From: G963664835 sp965220775
GTDB lineage: Bacteria; Chloroflexota; UBA6077; FW602-bin22; JBCLEL01
Direction of reading: 5' to 3'
DNA length: 64,000 nucleotides
NCBI GenBank assembly: GCA_965220775.1
Contig: OZ244845.1
Span: forward strand, 3,038,001 to 3,102,000
Shown here: positions 32,802 to 42,041 of the stretch, in pieces
Layout of the letters: the number at the start of each line of letters is the position of its first letter
How positions within the stretch are numbered: position 1 is the first letter of the stretch
Translations under genes and position numbers: made by a program
The notes under the pieces: model-generated
The model's input: the letters and a program-made list of their open reading frames with translations, nothing else
Databases searched by the model: none
Told to the model about the DNA's origin: nothing

Positions 32802-35359
32802 AGCTGGGAACCACCCGCTTCCTTCACTACTTCGATCCTTGTAGGGAACGCGTCTTTCATCTCGTCAACGTGCGTCACCACAAGTATCTTGTCGAACGAG
32901 CCGGCAATCGAGTTGATCGCCTCGATCATACGCTGACGACCGGCCGCGTCCTGCGAGCCGAACCCCTCGTCGATGACCAGGAACTGCAGCCTCGTCCCCG
33001 CCCGGCGGGTCAGCAGCTTGCTGATCGCGATCCGGATCGCGAAGTCGACCCGAAACGCCTCCCCGCCGCTGAACAGCTCGTAGGGCCGGGTGTCGCCCTC
33101 GTCCGTTACGACAATATCCAGCGTCTCGATTGGCTCCTCGGAAGAAGATCCCCGCCGGGCCCTTTGAGTCACGAATTGAACTTGCATTCGACCGTCGGAC
33201 ACGAGGCCCAGTAGCTCGTTCGCGTATCCCTCGACCTCTGGCATCACCTGCTCGATCAACATGGCCTGGACGCCTCTCTGCCCAAAGCACTCGGCTAGCT
33301 CACGGAAGTAACCCGCCTCTCGTTTGTATTCGAAGATCTCCTCGCGGATTTTCTCCATTTCCGCCTTCCGCGCTTCGATCACGTTGACCCGCTGTTGCGC
33401 CGCGCTGCGCTCCTCGATGGCCCTGAGATGTTCCCTCCCGGTCGCCAGCCTCGACTCTCTTATCTCTTCCAGACGGCGCCCCGATCCATCCAGCTCATCC
33501 AGCCGGCGGTCTATCTCATCGATGCGAATGCCTACCTCGGCAACCCGTCGCTCGAAATCGCCCAGCCGTTGAGCCTCCGCTTCCACGCGACCCTGCGCTT
33601 CGACCAGTCCCTCCTGCGCCGCTCGCAGCTTCTCTTGCTCCGCCGACGCCTGCCCAACCTTGGACAGCCCAGCGCGCACGCCGGCCAATTCATCCCGCAA
33701 CTCCCCCAGCCGGTCCACCCTCGCCCGGAGAGGTCGCAGCGACTCTTCGAGCTCTTTCCATCCGCTGCCGGTCCGGAAATCCGTCTGCAACGAAGACAGC
33801 TCGACCGTAAGGCTCTTGTAACGCTCCTCCGCCTCCTTCGATTGCTGAACCGTCGTTTGCAGCCTTACGACCTTCCTAGTCAGCTCTTCTCCCGCCTTCA
33901 GCTCCGCCTCCGTTTGCCGAATCGTCGTATCCATTCGATCGGATTTCTGCTCCAACTCGCGGATCGAAGACTCTAGACCCCGTTTCTCATCATTGAGTTG
34001 GAGCCATTCCACCCTCGCCTGCCCTTTTACATCCTCGCGAAGTTCGTCGGTCAGAGGCTGCCGGCACACCGGGCACTCCGCACCCTGCCTATTGAGGATC
34101 TCAATCCGTCCAGCAAGGTCCTGTTGACTCGATTCCAGGTTCTTGATGTTTGCTATCGATGCTTGTAGCTCTCCGGCGCCGCCGGTCTTCCGCTCCCGCA
34201 TCGCGGCCAACTGCAAGTGCAAGGAATGCAGACGCTCCTCCCTGGGACGAAGCTCCTCCAGCCGCGCCTCTGCCTCGGCGCCGGCGCCCATCTGATCGCC
34301 ATAAGTCTTCCGTTGGTACTCTACGTTGCTGATTCGCCTGATCTGGTCATTCCTTATCGAGTCGATCCGGCGCTGCCCTTCAGCCAACTCCCTTTGCACT
34401 CCCGCCAACTCATCCAGCTCTAACACGAGCTCATCGCGCCGCCGGCTCAGCCGCTCGAATGCGTCGTAGTTGGCCCGAATCTCATTACCTCGAGCCGTCA
34501 CCTCCTGGAAGCTCGCGAGCCGTTGGGTTGCGATATGGAGTTGGGTTTGCGCCTCCCGTCGACTCGTCTCCATCCCTCGCTGATCGTTCAGCAGCCGGCT
34601 TCTCTCGGTTCGCGCCAAACGTTCTTCCAAGGCCAGCGCGTCCAATCTCTCGATCTCGGTCGCCTGCTCGGCCATTAGGTTCTCCAGCCGGCTGACCTCG
34701 GCGACCGCCGAAGCTAAGGCGGATTCGTACTGGGCTTTGCTTGAGATCTCCGCTTCGTACCACTTCAGGTCCGCCTCTCGGAGTGCCGCCCGTTCGTCGA
34801 AACCGCGGGCGCGTTGACGAGCTTTTTCCTGAAGCCGTGAGAATTGCTCAAGCCCAAGAAGGTTCGACAGGATATCCTTCCGCTTGCCCGGAGTCTGGCG
34901 AGTGAATTCGTCGGCTCTCCCTTGCAATATGAAAGCGGAGTTGACAAAAGACTCGTAGTCAATTTGGAGAACTTCATCGATAGACTTCTGTACCTCCCGT
35001 ACGCTATCCCCGCCTATCGGGACGAATCCTCCGTCGCCTTGCAAAAAGAGTGACAGACTCGTCTTGGACGAGCGATTGCCGCCGCGCATCTCCAAGCGAC
35101 GAAAAACCAGGTAGGTCTGACCTGCGATATCGAAGCGAAACTCCACCTCCATTTCGCTCTTACCGTGGTTGATCAGCCCTTCCTGTGCTATCCCTCGGTG
35201 TCCAGAGGCGCGAGACTGACCCCACAGTGCCCACAGGATCGCATCCAGCAGCGCCGATTTACCGTTGCCATTGTTGCCGCTTAGACACGCCAGATGTACT
35301 GAGTCGAAGTCGAGTGGGTGGAGTAGTTCCGCGTAGGAGAGAAAGTTCCTCAGCCGCAA
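32789..35359 (-). CDS. sbcC: SbcC/Rad50-like SMC-family ATPase
   Basis: An 856-aa ATPase partner of the SbcD nuclease in double-strand-break and hairpin processing. The N-terminal half has Walker A GNNGNGKSALL (about residue 28). Long coiled coils (about 180-410 and 450-680) flank the zinc hook CPVC (about 428-431). The C-terminal half has the signature FSGGEAFR and Walker B FLVIDEGFG. Length is shorter than E. coli SbcC and close to Rad50 of archaea and Chloroflexi. The start is TTG, 12 nt after the sbcD stop, so the pair forms an operon. Confidence 0.93.
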   Translation of the reverse strand: MRLRNFLSYAELLHPLDFDSVHLACLSGNNGNGKSALLDAILWALWGQSRASGHRGIAQEGLINHGKSEMEVEFRFDIAGQTYLVFRRLEMRGGNRSSKTSLSLFLQGDGGFVPIGGDSVREVQKSIDEVLQIDYESFVNSAFILQGRADEFTRQTPGKRKDILSNLLGLEQFSRLQEKARQRARGFDERAALREADLKWYEAEISSKAQYESALASAVAEVSRLENLMAEQATEIERLDALALEERLARTERSRLLNDQRGMETSRREAQTQLHIATQRLASFQEVTARGNEIRANYDAFERLSRRRDELVLELDELAGVQRELAEGQRRIDSIRNDQIRRISNVEYQRKTYGDQMGAGAEAEARLEELRPREERLHSLHLQLAAMRERKTGGAGELQASIANIKNLESSQQDLAGRIEILNRQGAECPVCRQPLTDELREDVKGQARVEWLQLNDEKRGLESSIRELEQKSDRMDTTIRQTEAELKAGEELTRKVVRLQTTVQQSKEAEERYKSLTVELSSLQTDFRTGSGWKELEESLRPLRARVDRLGELRDELAGVRAGLSKVGQASAEQEKLRAAQEGLVEAQGRVEAEAQRLGDFERRVAEVGIRIDEIDRRLDELDGSGRRLEEIRESRLATGREHLRAIEERSAAQQRVNVIEARKAEMEKIREEIFEYKREAGYFRELAECFGQRGVQAMLIEQVMPEVEGYANELLGLVSDGRMQVQFVTQRARRGSSSEEPIETLDIVVTDEGDTRPYELFSGGEAFRVDFAIRIAISKLLTRRAGTRLQFLVIDEGFGSQDAAGRQRMIEAINSIAGSFDKILVVTHVDEMKDAFPTRIEVVKEAGGSQLYVS

Positions 35360-35370
35360 GAGTCGAGGTA

Positions 35371-36606
35371 TCAGTCTGGCTCTCCCAATAGAAGCCTTGC
35401 TCTCTCCAGCAACGCTTGGCGATGAAGCCTTGGGGTACTCCGGCTGCGAAGGTAAAGGTCGAGCGCTTCCACCGGAGTCAGATCTTCCAGGCCCGCGGCG
35501 CCTACCGCGATTCGATCATCGCCTACTAGCTGCCGGCTGACACCGGCGTTGTAGAAGCAACCGGATAAGGACCGCCGGATGGTCTGGTAATCGATCTGCC
35601 GCTCTGACTCCGCGTCGAGCCTCAGCCGCACCCTAACTACCGCATCGCCAATGTCGCGGGCGCGGATGGCTTCTAGCACCTGGTCCGTCGGGGTGAGTTG
35701 GCCGATCCCTTTCGAGCGCTTCGACGCCGGCTTGACTTGGACCTCCACCGTAACGAAGTCTCGCGCCGGTAGGGAACGAAACTCCCATGTGGTGCCGACA
35801 TCCTCGATGCTGGCCAGCACATAACCCTTCTCCTCCGACTCTTCGCCAAAATCCACCCTTTCGATCGAGCCCGAGTACACCACCGGCGGATCATCATTGA
35901 GCGACTGATGACGATGTATGTGGCCCAAGGCGACATAGCTGAATCGAGGAAGCGCAAGGCCGCTGACCGGAACGATAGGATCGTCGCCAACCGTGATCGA
36001 CCTCTCAGATCCGTAGCGCGCTCCGAGCGCCGTCAAGTGGGACACTAGGATGGCCGGCAATCCAGGCTTCAATTCGCCCACCGCCGAGGCGATGAATTGC
36101 ATTATCGTCTCTACGAATCTGCTGTCCAGCTCTCTGGAGTCCAACTTCCGGCCCTCCTCCCGGCTCAAGAGCCGGTGCCGGCTGAACCACGGTACGCCCA
36201 CCACCTGAATCGGCCCAGAACGAGTAGAGATCGTATTGATCGCCGGCTCACGACAGATGGTGACGTTCGGAACCTCGAGGGTTTCGAATATGTCTACGCT
36301 TGTCGCCCGCCCTGCTGCGGTGGACATATCGTGGTTCCCGGCCAACATATAGACCGGTATGCCAGATTGGCTTATGCGGAGAATCCGGCTGGCGAACTCG
36401 CGTTGGTGCGTCGGGTTGGGTTCCCGGCTTCGATAAGCGTCGCCGGCGAAAACCACCAGATCGACCTTCTCACTCGTCGCGGCGTCGGCAATCCGGTCTA
36501 ACGCGCGGCTAAAATCGATGAGCCTGGTGTTTAGTCCGGTGGCGGGGTCGGGGCGACCGTACAGTTCGACTCCGACGTGGGAGTCGGCGAAGTGAAGAAT
36601 TTTCAA
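35371..36606 (-). CDS. sbcD: SbcD/Mre11-like exonuclease
   Basis: A 411-aa metallophosphoesterase nuclease. Motifs in order: KILHFADSHVGV (about residues 2-13), VVFAGDAYRSREPN, MLAGNHD, ILVSHLTALG and ALGHIHRHQ, all metal-binding. A C-terminal capping domain follows. The frame is open far upstream into the oppositely oriented methyltransferase gene, but the TTG at 36606 gives the family's usual N-terminus and is preferred. It is followed 11 nt later by sbcC; the complex trims DNA ends and cleaves hairpins. Such an activity is relevant to a genome full of palindromic repeats, although that link is inference. Confidence 0.93.
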   Translation of the reverse strand: MKILHFADSHVGVELYGRPDPATGLNTRLIDFSRALDRIADAATSEKVDLVVFAGDAYRSREPNPTHQREFASRILRISQSGIPVYMLAGNHDMSTAAGRATSVDIFETLEVPNVTICREPAINTISTRSGPIQVVGVPWFSRHRLLSREEGRKLDSRELDSRFVETIMQFIASAVGELKPGLPAILVSHLTALGARYGSERSITVGDDPIVPVSGLALPRFSYVALGHIHRHQSLNDDPPVVYSGSIERVDFGEESEEKGYVLASIEDVGTTWEFRSLPARDFVTVEVQVKPASKRSKGIGQLTPTDQVLEAIRARDIGDAVVRVRLRLDAESERQIDYQTIRRSLSGCFYNAGVSRQLVGDDRIAVGAAGLEDLTPVEALDLYLRSRSTPRLHRQALLERARLLLGEPD

Positions 36607-36702
36607 ATGAATTCCCAATCCCCACAATAGCGGGATCGGTGAGATTATAGCAGTGCGATTCGATGCGGCGGCCCGAAACCCGCGCTGCAAACTTGCTAAG
36701 AT

Positions 36703-37521
36703 TTGAGCAACAACCATGTGCTTGCGGAAACTCACTTGAGCGATAGTTGGATCTGGCGCGGTCACGCCAGCTACGTTTGGCGCCACGGTCAGGAACGACG
36801 CCTCGCGGCGATCCAGCGCCACATCAGGCTCGAGGGGCGCCGAATTCTCGACGTTGGTTGTGGCATCGGAACATACGTCGAGAGACTCTCCAAGCTCAGC
36901 TCCCGCGTGCACGGGATAGACGTCGACCAACAACGGATACGCGCCGGCCGCGATCGCGGGTTGTCTCTCGTCGCCGGAACGGCGGAGGAGCTGCCCTTCG
37001 ACGACAACTCGATCGATGTAGTCCTCTTGAATGAGGTCATCGAGCACGTCAGAGACGATCGACAGGCCCTGAATGAGGCCATGAGGGTGCTCCGGCCCGG
37101 AGGAGACGTGGTCATCTTTGCTCCCAATCGACTCTATCCTTTTGAAACACATGGTGCCTACTTTGGCGGGCGTTTCGTCTTTCGGCTCATTCCTCTCGTA
37201 AATTATCTACCCGACTCACTTCGTAATCGCTTCTGTCCACACGTTCGCGCCTACTATCGCAGTGACATAAGGCGACTACTCCAAGGCCTGCCGGCGAAGC
37301 TCCAGGTGCACTCATACGTATACCCCGGGTTTGACAACATCTTTCACCGATCGCCTCCGTTGGCAAAGGCGCTGCGGACAATTTTCTACCGGCTGGAGTC
37401 CACGCCGCTTCGAATGTTTGGACTCTCGCACTTCGTTATCGCCCGCAAAATCTCGACGTCCCAATCGCATCCGGACCGTTCCTTGAGTCGTTGTCCGGCA
37501 AAGACGGCATATGGCGCGTAA
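36703..37521 (+). CDS. Class I SAM-dependent methyltransferase
   Basis: A 272-aa methyltransferase (Methyltransf_11 type). Motif I is ILDVGCGIGTYVERLS (about residue 48), motif II acidic residue in VHGIDVDQQ, then AEELPFDDNSIDVVLLNEVI and RVLRPGGDVVIFAPN. The C-terminal 100 residues (GGRFVFRLIPLVNYLPDSLR) are hydrophobic and basic, as in enzymes acting on lipids or glycans. The start is uncertain: TTG at 36703 or GTG at 36718. The 3' end overlaps the RodZ-like gene by 11 nt, which suggests coexpression. The substrate is unknown. Confidence 0.87.
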   Translation: MSNNHVLAETHLSDSWIWRGHASYVWRHGQERRLAAIQRHIRLEGRRILDVGCGIGTYVERLSKLSSRVHGIDVDQQRIRAGRDRGLSLVAGTAEELPFDDNSIDVVLLNEVIEHVRDDRQALNEAMRVLRPGGDVVIFAPNRLYPFETHGAYFGGRFVFRLIPLVNYLPDSLRNRFCPHVRAYYRSDIRRLLQGLPAKLQVHSYVYPGFDNIFHRSPPLAKALRTIFYRLESTPLRMFGLSHFVIARKISTSQSHPDRSLSRCPAKTAYGA

Positions 37522-38377
37522 ACGAGCGCAGGGAGGGGACCTCCGGCGAAGGCAAGATCTATCCGCGCGCTTGAGCGCCGGTATGATCGAGATCGGGATA
37601 GGTAGAGAGCTATTCGAGACGCGCGTGAAACAGGGTCTTTCCATTGAAGACGTAGCCGAGCAGACGCGAATTCGCCAGCAAATGATCAAGGCGATAGAGA
37701 TGGAAGACTACGACGAGATTCCACCGGATGTGGGCGGTATCGGTTTGGTGGCTACTTACGCCCGGTTTCTAAACCTAGATGCCGAACGCTACTTGGTGCA
37801 GCTCGAGGAAGTGTGGGGATTACAGGAGTCGCCTCGACTCGTTCCGGAAGTCAGGATGCGAACTAAACGCGGCAGGTGGGTGCCGGCAGTCGCGGGCGCG
37901 TTCGGTATTCTCCTCATTCTGGCGGTGCTCGCATACGTTCTCAGCGATCAATATAACGAGTTCTTAGACCAAGCCGAGTTCGACCAGGCGAGCGCCGAGA
38001 TCGCTCCGGCCGAGGTGCGTAGATCCGTATTGCCGACTCCAGCTCCAACCTACCTTCCTGGAATGCTTCCCACGCTAGCCATAGAACAAGAGACAACGCA
38101 GGTGCCGGCGACGCCCACGCAGATACCGGCCGAGGTTTCTATCGAGTTACGAGCCAGCGGTCGAGCATGGGTCCAGGTGACAGTCGACGGCAAGATCGAT
38201 TTCTCAGGGATCATGGACGACGGCGATAATCGAGCCTGGATAGGTCGTAACAGCGTTCACATTTGGGCCGGCAACTCCGGTCATCTAACGGTGATCTATA
38301 ATGGCCACAACATTGGCCGACTTGGTGCGCCGGGCGAAGTTGTCCGCGCGGCATGGTCTGCGTCAAATGCTCAGTAA
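37511..38377 (+). CDS. RodZ-like helix-turn-helix membrane protein
   Basis: A 288-aa protein with the RodZ domain order. A cytoplasmic HTH_25 domain covers about 28-95 (LFETRVKQGLSIEDVAEQTR, ending YLVQLEEVWGL). A single transmembrane helix is at about 120-140 (AVAGAFGILLILAVLAYVL), followed by a Pro/Thr-rich linker and a C-terminal beta domain of the DUF4115 kind (SIELRASGRAWVQVTVDGK, ending LGAPGEVVRAAW). RodZ links MreB to the cell-wall machinery; in Chloroflexota its exact role is uncertain. An internal ATG (37583) before IEIGIGRELFETR would give a shorter start. A selenocysteine tRNA follows 41 nt after the stop. Confidence 0.85.
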   Translation: MARKRAQGGDLRRRQDLSARLSAGMIEIGIGRELFETRVKQGLSIEDVAEQTRIRQQMIKAIEMEDYDEIPPDVGGIGLVATYARFLNLDAERYLVQLEEVWGLQESPRLVPEVRMRTKRGRWVPAVAGAFGILLILAVLAYVLSDQYNEFLDQAEFDQASAEIAPAEVRRSVLPTPAPTYLPGMLPTLAIEQETTQVPATPTQIPAEVSIELRASGRAWVQVTVDGKIDFSGIMDDGDNRAWIGRNSVHIWAGNSGHLTVIYNGHNIGRLGAPGEVVRAAWSASNAQ

Positions 38378-38418
38378 TCATATCCTGACAGTTTCCAGCA
38401 TATGATTCGGGCGGTCTT

Positions 38419-38516
38419 GGGAGTGGATGGGATCTGGTGGTCCTCGCGGTCTTCAAAACCGTTGCGGGGGCGCCTTCGCGTCTCTGGGTGGGTTCGACTC
38501 CTTCCCACTCCCGCCA
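38419..38516 (+). tRNA. selC: Selenocysteine tRNA, tRNA-Sec(TCA)
   Basis: A 98-nt tRNA with encoded CCA. An 8-bp acceptor stem, GGGAGTGG/CCACTCCC, is fully paired. The anticodon stem is GCGGT/ACCGT with loop CTTCAAA (anticodon TCA, reading UGA). A long extra arm (GCGGGGGCGCCTTCGCGTCTC) and a T arm with TTCGACT follow. The eight-pair acceptor and long variable arm are the hallmarks of bacterial tRNA-Sec, and the anticodon region closely resembles E. coli selC. One mismatch is seen in the T stem. No selA, selB or selD lies in the window. Confidence 0.92.
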
Positions 38517-38695
38517 CCTTTTTTTCCAGTTGACCAAAGGGGCTCAACATCACCGCCCATCGCCCAAATATTTCAGCGCGAGTCGGTGCGAAAAACAGAT
38601 GGCTGTCGTCACGCCTCTGTGTGTTGCTCAATCCGGCGAGCCCCGTTAGTCCTGCCACCCACCGTGTCATTGGTCTGAAAACAAAAGAAGAACAC

Positions 38696-38719
38696 GTAGC
38701 GCCGGGGCTTGTCCCCGGC
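38696..38719. repeat. GTAG-headed REP palindrome
   Basis: GTAGC then GCCGGGGCTTGTCCCCGGC, a perfect 7-bp stem with loop CTTGT. It has the same design as the element at 44499 with compensating stem changes. Confidence 0.75.
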
Positions 38720-38778
38720 AAGACGCGCGTCCGGCACTAGTCCCACCGTCCGGCGTCCCGCCATCACCCAACGTCACT

Positions 38779-38811
38779 GTAGGGGCGATTCACGAATCGC
38801 CTTGGGTGGGG
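38779..38811. repeat. GTAG-headed REP palindrome
   Basis: GTAGGGGCGATTCACGAATC, then GCCTTGGGTGGGGG. The stem GGCGATTC/GAATCGCC around AC has the same architecture and flanks as the REP inside the RAYT gene, but with a different, fully paired stem sequence. The 38517-38849 gap holds no gene. Confidence 0.8.
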
Positions 38812-38849
38812 GCCCGCGGACAGACCGGCGCGCACCCACCAGTCGAGAC

Positions 38850-39758
38850 TCACATAGGCTTCCGCCCCGACACCAGGTAACTAATCCCTCCGCCGGCAAG
38901 ATGAAACTCATTCCGACCGATAGCCGCTCGCTCAACTTTGAAGCTCTCTCGAAGCTGTCTCCAACAAGATTCGAAGAACGCCTCGCTTCCACCACCAGCA
39001 AGGACATAACGACGCGCGTGTTCATAGCTCCAAGTTCCAGTTCCGGCATCTCTCCAATCTTGCTCCTGGTTGAGCAACACCCGCTGCTCCTCCGTATCGT
39101 ACGGCGGGATGTACGGAGCTGCTCTATCCGACTCGTAAACCTCTATGTCGGTCAATCCCGCGCCAGCCAAGAGCCCTGGCACGAGATCTCCAATTGAGTT
39201 ATTGCCCTCGCCCAACGCCTGCTTACCACGTTGAAATCGCAGCCAGTATTCGAACTTCCTAGTTACCTCTTCTACTGTCTGCGTCTCGGTCAGCGAGTTA
39301 AAGGCGACGGTGTTAAAGAGGTTATTAGGCTCCACGCAAATAACTAACCCGCCCGGTTTCGTAATTCGACGCATTTCCTCGATAGCTATCTCCGGACGGC
39401 TCAAATGCATCAGCAACGTCTGACAAGTAACTACATCGAACTCGTCGCTCGGCAATGGCAGGCAGAGAGCATCTCCCTGGATGAACTTGACCTGATCCGC
39501 GGAAACCTCGGGGTAAACACGCTTGAAGAACGTAAATGCTTGGCCAACCCATTCGCTCTCGCGGTCAACACCCACTAAGCTAGCCGGCGCCTTGAGATAT
39601 CTATAGAGCAGACGTGACCAGTGCCCTAGACCACATCCGATGTCTGCTATCGAGCTAGCATCGGCCAACTTCCATCGCAATGCCATCAAGTCCAGAAAGT
39701 CTCGATGCCACCAAAAATCTCGCTGTTTACCAAACTGCGCAGCGGAGTGTAGTTCCAT
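38850..39758 (-). CDS. Class I SAM-dependent methyltransferase
   Basis: A 302-aa methyltransferase. Motif I is SIADIGCGLGHWSRLLY, an acidic motif II is in LVGVDRESEWV, then DALCLPLPSDEFDVVTCQTL and MRRITKPGGLVICVEPN. The C-terminal half is unrelated to known substrate domains at this level. The frame extends upstream to 39995, but the ATG at 39758 has a good AAAGGAA ribosome site and begins directly before the conserved region, so it is preferred. No operon partner. The substrate is unknown. Confidence 0.86.
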   Translation of the reverse strand: MELHSAAQFGKQRDFWWHRDFLDLMALRWKLADASSIADIGCGLGHWSRLLYRYLKAPASLVGVDRESEWVGQAFTFFKRVYPEVSADQVKFIQGDALCLPLPSDEFDVVTCQTLLMHLSRPEIAIEEMRRITKPGGLVICVEPNNLFNTVAFNSLTETQTVEEVTRKFEYWLRFQRGKQALGEGNNSIGDLVPGLLAGAGLTDIEVYESDRAAPYIPPYDTEEQRVLLNQEQDWRDAGTGTWSYEHARRYVLAGGGSEAFFESCWRQLRESFKVERAAIGRNEFHLAGGGISYLVSGRKPM

Positions 39759-40069
39759 GTGTCTGTTTCCTTTCAACAGTGGAGGTTGCATTTTGAACGC
39801 GTTCGACTGCTTGCCACGACTGCACGCCGCCACCTCATCGTATTCAATCGGAACACGAACTTTCAAACCTCCGAGGGCCTGGGGCATCGTGGAGCCTAAC
39901 CATTGCGACGCCATCCGGCCAGCCCAAACAGCTGGTTCCGAGCATAGACCTCTCGGCCAGTTGCACTTGCTTGGCGGTCGCGGCCGCTGACCCATTTCCC
40001 CTGTTGGGCTAAACTACCGTTAGCATCTCCAGAACAAATCTCGTCGTCATTCAAATGAGGAGGAATCGC

Positions 40070-40387
40070 GTGTACGTATTGCTATTGAAGTTCCAGGTCA
40101 AGCCGGAGAATCTCAATCAGTTTACCGAGGAAATACTAGTGGACGCCAGTACGTCGGTGGCTAAAGAGCCCGGCTGCTTCCAGTTCGACGTGAGCCGAGA
40201 CGAGGATGATCCCAACGTGATCTACCTCTATGAAGTTTATGCCGACAAAGCCGCCTTCGAAGCACACCTGGAGACGCCCCACCTCAAGAGGTGGGTAGAG
40301 GTGTCAGAGAATTGGCATGCCGCGGAGCAAATCGTCTATAAGGGCACGACAATCTTTCCCGATGACTCGGCTTGGAAGGATAGATAG
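40070..40387 (+). CDS. Antibiotic biosynthesis monooxygenase (ABM) domain protein
   Basis: A 105-aa single-domain protein of the ABM/YgiN dimeric ferredoxin-like fold. Conserved parts are LLKFQVKPENLNQFTEEIL, KEPGCFQFDVSRDED, IYLYEVYADKAAFEAHLETP and HLKRW. Family members are cofactor-free quinol or polyketide oxygenases or heme-degrading enzymes, and the substrate is not evident. The GTG at 40070 is chosen because a perfect AGGAGG lies 6 nt upstream. The ATG at 40055 overlaps that ribosome site and is unlikely to be used. Confidence 0.88.
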   Translation: MYVLLLKFQVKPENLNQFTEEILVDASTSVAKEPGCFQFDVSRDEDDPNVIYLYEVYADKAAFEAHLETPHLKRWVEVSENWHAAEQIVYKGTTIFPDDSAWKDR

Positions 40388-40422
40388 ACCGCGGAGGTCT
40401 CGGCTCAAAGACTTGCCTTTAG

Positions 40423-41862
40423 CTAACCGGATCGACTCCCATATTGCGACCAGACCCATCCGGCAAGATCTTCGAAGGGTACGCACCACGTCCTGCCTCG
40501 ATAATCGTCGAGGAATTCGGGAATCTGACCGCCTGCGTCGTCGATAGCTAGACCAAGCAGCTCCTCACATATGTCGGGGAAGTCTTCGGACAGGTTGCGT
40601 TCTAATCTGGCATCCTCTCGCACCTTGTACAGAAGCTTCCCTTCTCCCCACAACGATGCGTTGAACCACCACTCATCACTTACAACCGTCACCAACGGAC
40701 CCCAAGCGGTCGTCACGTGATTTCTGACCGCCGGCGCGGACGGATCTACCGCCGGCCAAACATCCAAACCGTCAACCGCTCCCGGCATCTCTTCGCCGAT
40801 TAGGGACAACATCGTCGCTACTACGTCGTGGTTGTAGATCAGTTTGTCACAAACGGCACCGGCTCCTTCCCCCGAAGGATGACGGATCATCAAGACCAGG
40901 TCGTTGACCGCACGAGTTGAAGGATGCCCCTGTTTGCCAACCATACTCTTATCGCCCGGATCCCAGCCGAGATTGTGACCGTGATCGCTCATCACCACGA
41001 CCACCGTGTCCTCCAGCCGGCCGGTCAGCCTCAGCGTCTCCATCAGGTGGCCAAACCAACGGTCCGCCATCGTCACTTCACCAGCGTAGTTCGCCTGCAA
41101 CCGTTTCAGCTGGCGTGAGGTTATCTTGTCCCGCCACGTACCGTGCAAGGTTCCGATTACATCGGCAACGTCGTCATCTGGATCGTAAAGCTCGCGGTAC
41201 CAGGCCGGTGGGTCCCACGGCTCGTGCGGGTCGAACGAATCCACCACTAGGAAAAAACGCTCGGCGTCCCTATTGTCTGTTACCCAACGCGCGGCTTCTC
41301 CGAATAGGCGGGCGGCAAAGTAGCCCTCCTCGTCCAAACGTTGGCTGTTATTGCGCAGGTGGTTCGTCAGATAATTGGCCATGCCCCCCTGCGTCTCCGG
41401 CGGGCCATACCTGTGCCGGCCCATCCGTTCAGCCGGCACCGCTGGGCCGGACCGGTAAGAGTCGCCCTCCTGTCCACGCACCCAAATCCACTCGTCGAAG
41501 CCGCGATGGAAATTCATGGATGGTTTGAACTGATGATATGTGTCGGTGATAAGAGCGCAGCGATACCCTCTTGAAGATAGGACTTCAGCGACCGTATCCT
41601 GCTCCTGAGGAATCGGTGCCCAGCCGAGTATGCCCCCACCGGCGCCTTTGTATTCGCGGTGGTCGCGAAATGGATACACTCGCCGGCCCGTGTGCAAAGT
41701 CCGGCGTACCGGCACCGTGGGCAGAGATTCAGAATAGGCTCTGGTGAACCGCACCGCTTCTTGGGCAAATGCGTCCCAATGGGGAGTCTTGATCCATTCG
41801 TTGCCGTACGCACCGAGATGATCCTGGCGTAAAGTGTCCAGAATTACCAGAACTATATTCAT
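40423..41862 (-). CDS. Sulfatase-fold hydrolase with Thr at the nucleophile position
   Basis: A 479-aa member of the alkaline phosphatase/sulfatase superfamily. The metal-binding start VLVILDTLRQDHLGAYG, the later DPHEPWDPP and the metal site VVVVMSDHGHNLG are all present. The sulfatase signature C/S-x-P-x-R is TVPVRRTLHTG here, with an ACG codon (Thr) where the formylglycine-forming Cys or Ser should be. Thr is the nucleophile in nucleotide pyrophosphatase/phosphodiesterases of this superfamily, so a phosphoester or phosphonate substrate is possible instead of a sulfate ester. Start ATG 41862 follows a GAGGGGG ribosome site. Confidence 0.87.
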   Translation of the reverse strand: MNIVLVILDTLRQDHLGAYGNEWIKTPHWDAFAQEAVRFTRAYSESLPTVPVRRTLHTGRRVYPFRDHREYKGAGGGILGWAPIPQEQDTVAEVLSSRGYRCALITDTYHQFKPSMNFHRGFDEWIWVRGQEGDSYRSGPAVPAERMGRHRYGPPETQGGMANYLTNHLRNNSQRLDEEGYFAARLFGEAARWVTDNRDAERFFLVVDSFDPHEPWDPPAWYRELYDPDDDVADVIGTLHGTWRDKITSRQLKRLQANYAGEVTMADRWFGHLMETLRLTGRLEDTVVVVMSDHGHNLGWDPGDKSMVGKQGHPSTRAVNDLVLMIRHPSGEGAGAVCDKLIYNHDVVATMLSLIGEEMPGAVDGLDVWPAVDPSAPAVRNHVTTAWGPLVTVVSDEWWFNASLWGEGKLLYKVREDARLERNLSEDFPDICEELLGLAIDDAGGQIPEFLDDYRGRTWCVPFEDLAGWVWSQYGSRSG

Positions 41863-42041
41863 CGCCATCCCCCTCTACAATCAGAATGAACGGCGCACTC
41901 CGGCCGCTAGTCCTCCGATGACAGATCATCATCGGCATCGTCCCTGAATTCCTATTAAGGTATACTACCGCCCTAGCGTACCTGAGTTGTAACAGTCGGA
42001 ACACAACCCCTGACGGCCTGCACTCCATGGAGTAGGTGACG

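Noticed and set aside
36607..37152. An N-terminal extension of SbcD to 37152
   Set aside because: The extra frame lies antisense to the methyltransferase gene. The family N-terminus KILHFADSH starts at the TTG at 36606.
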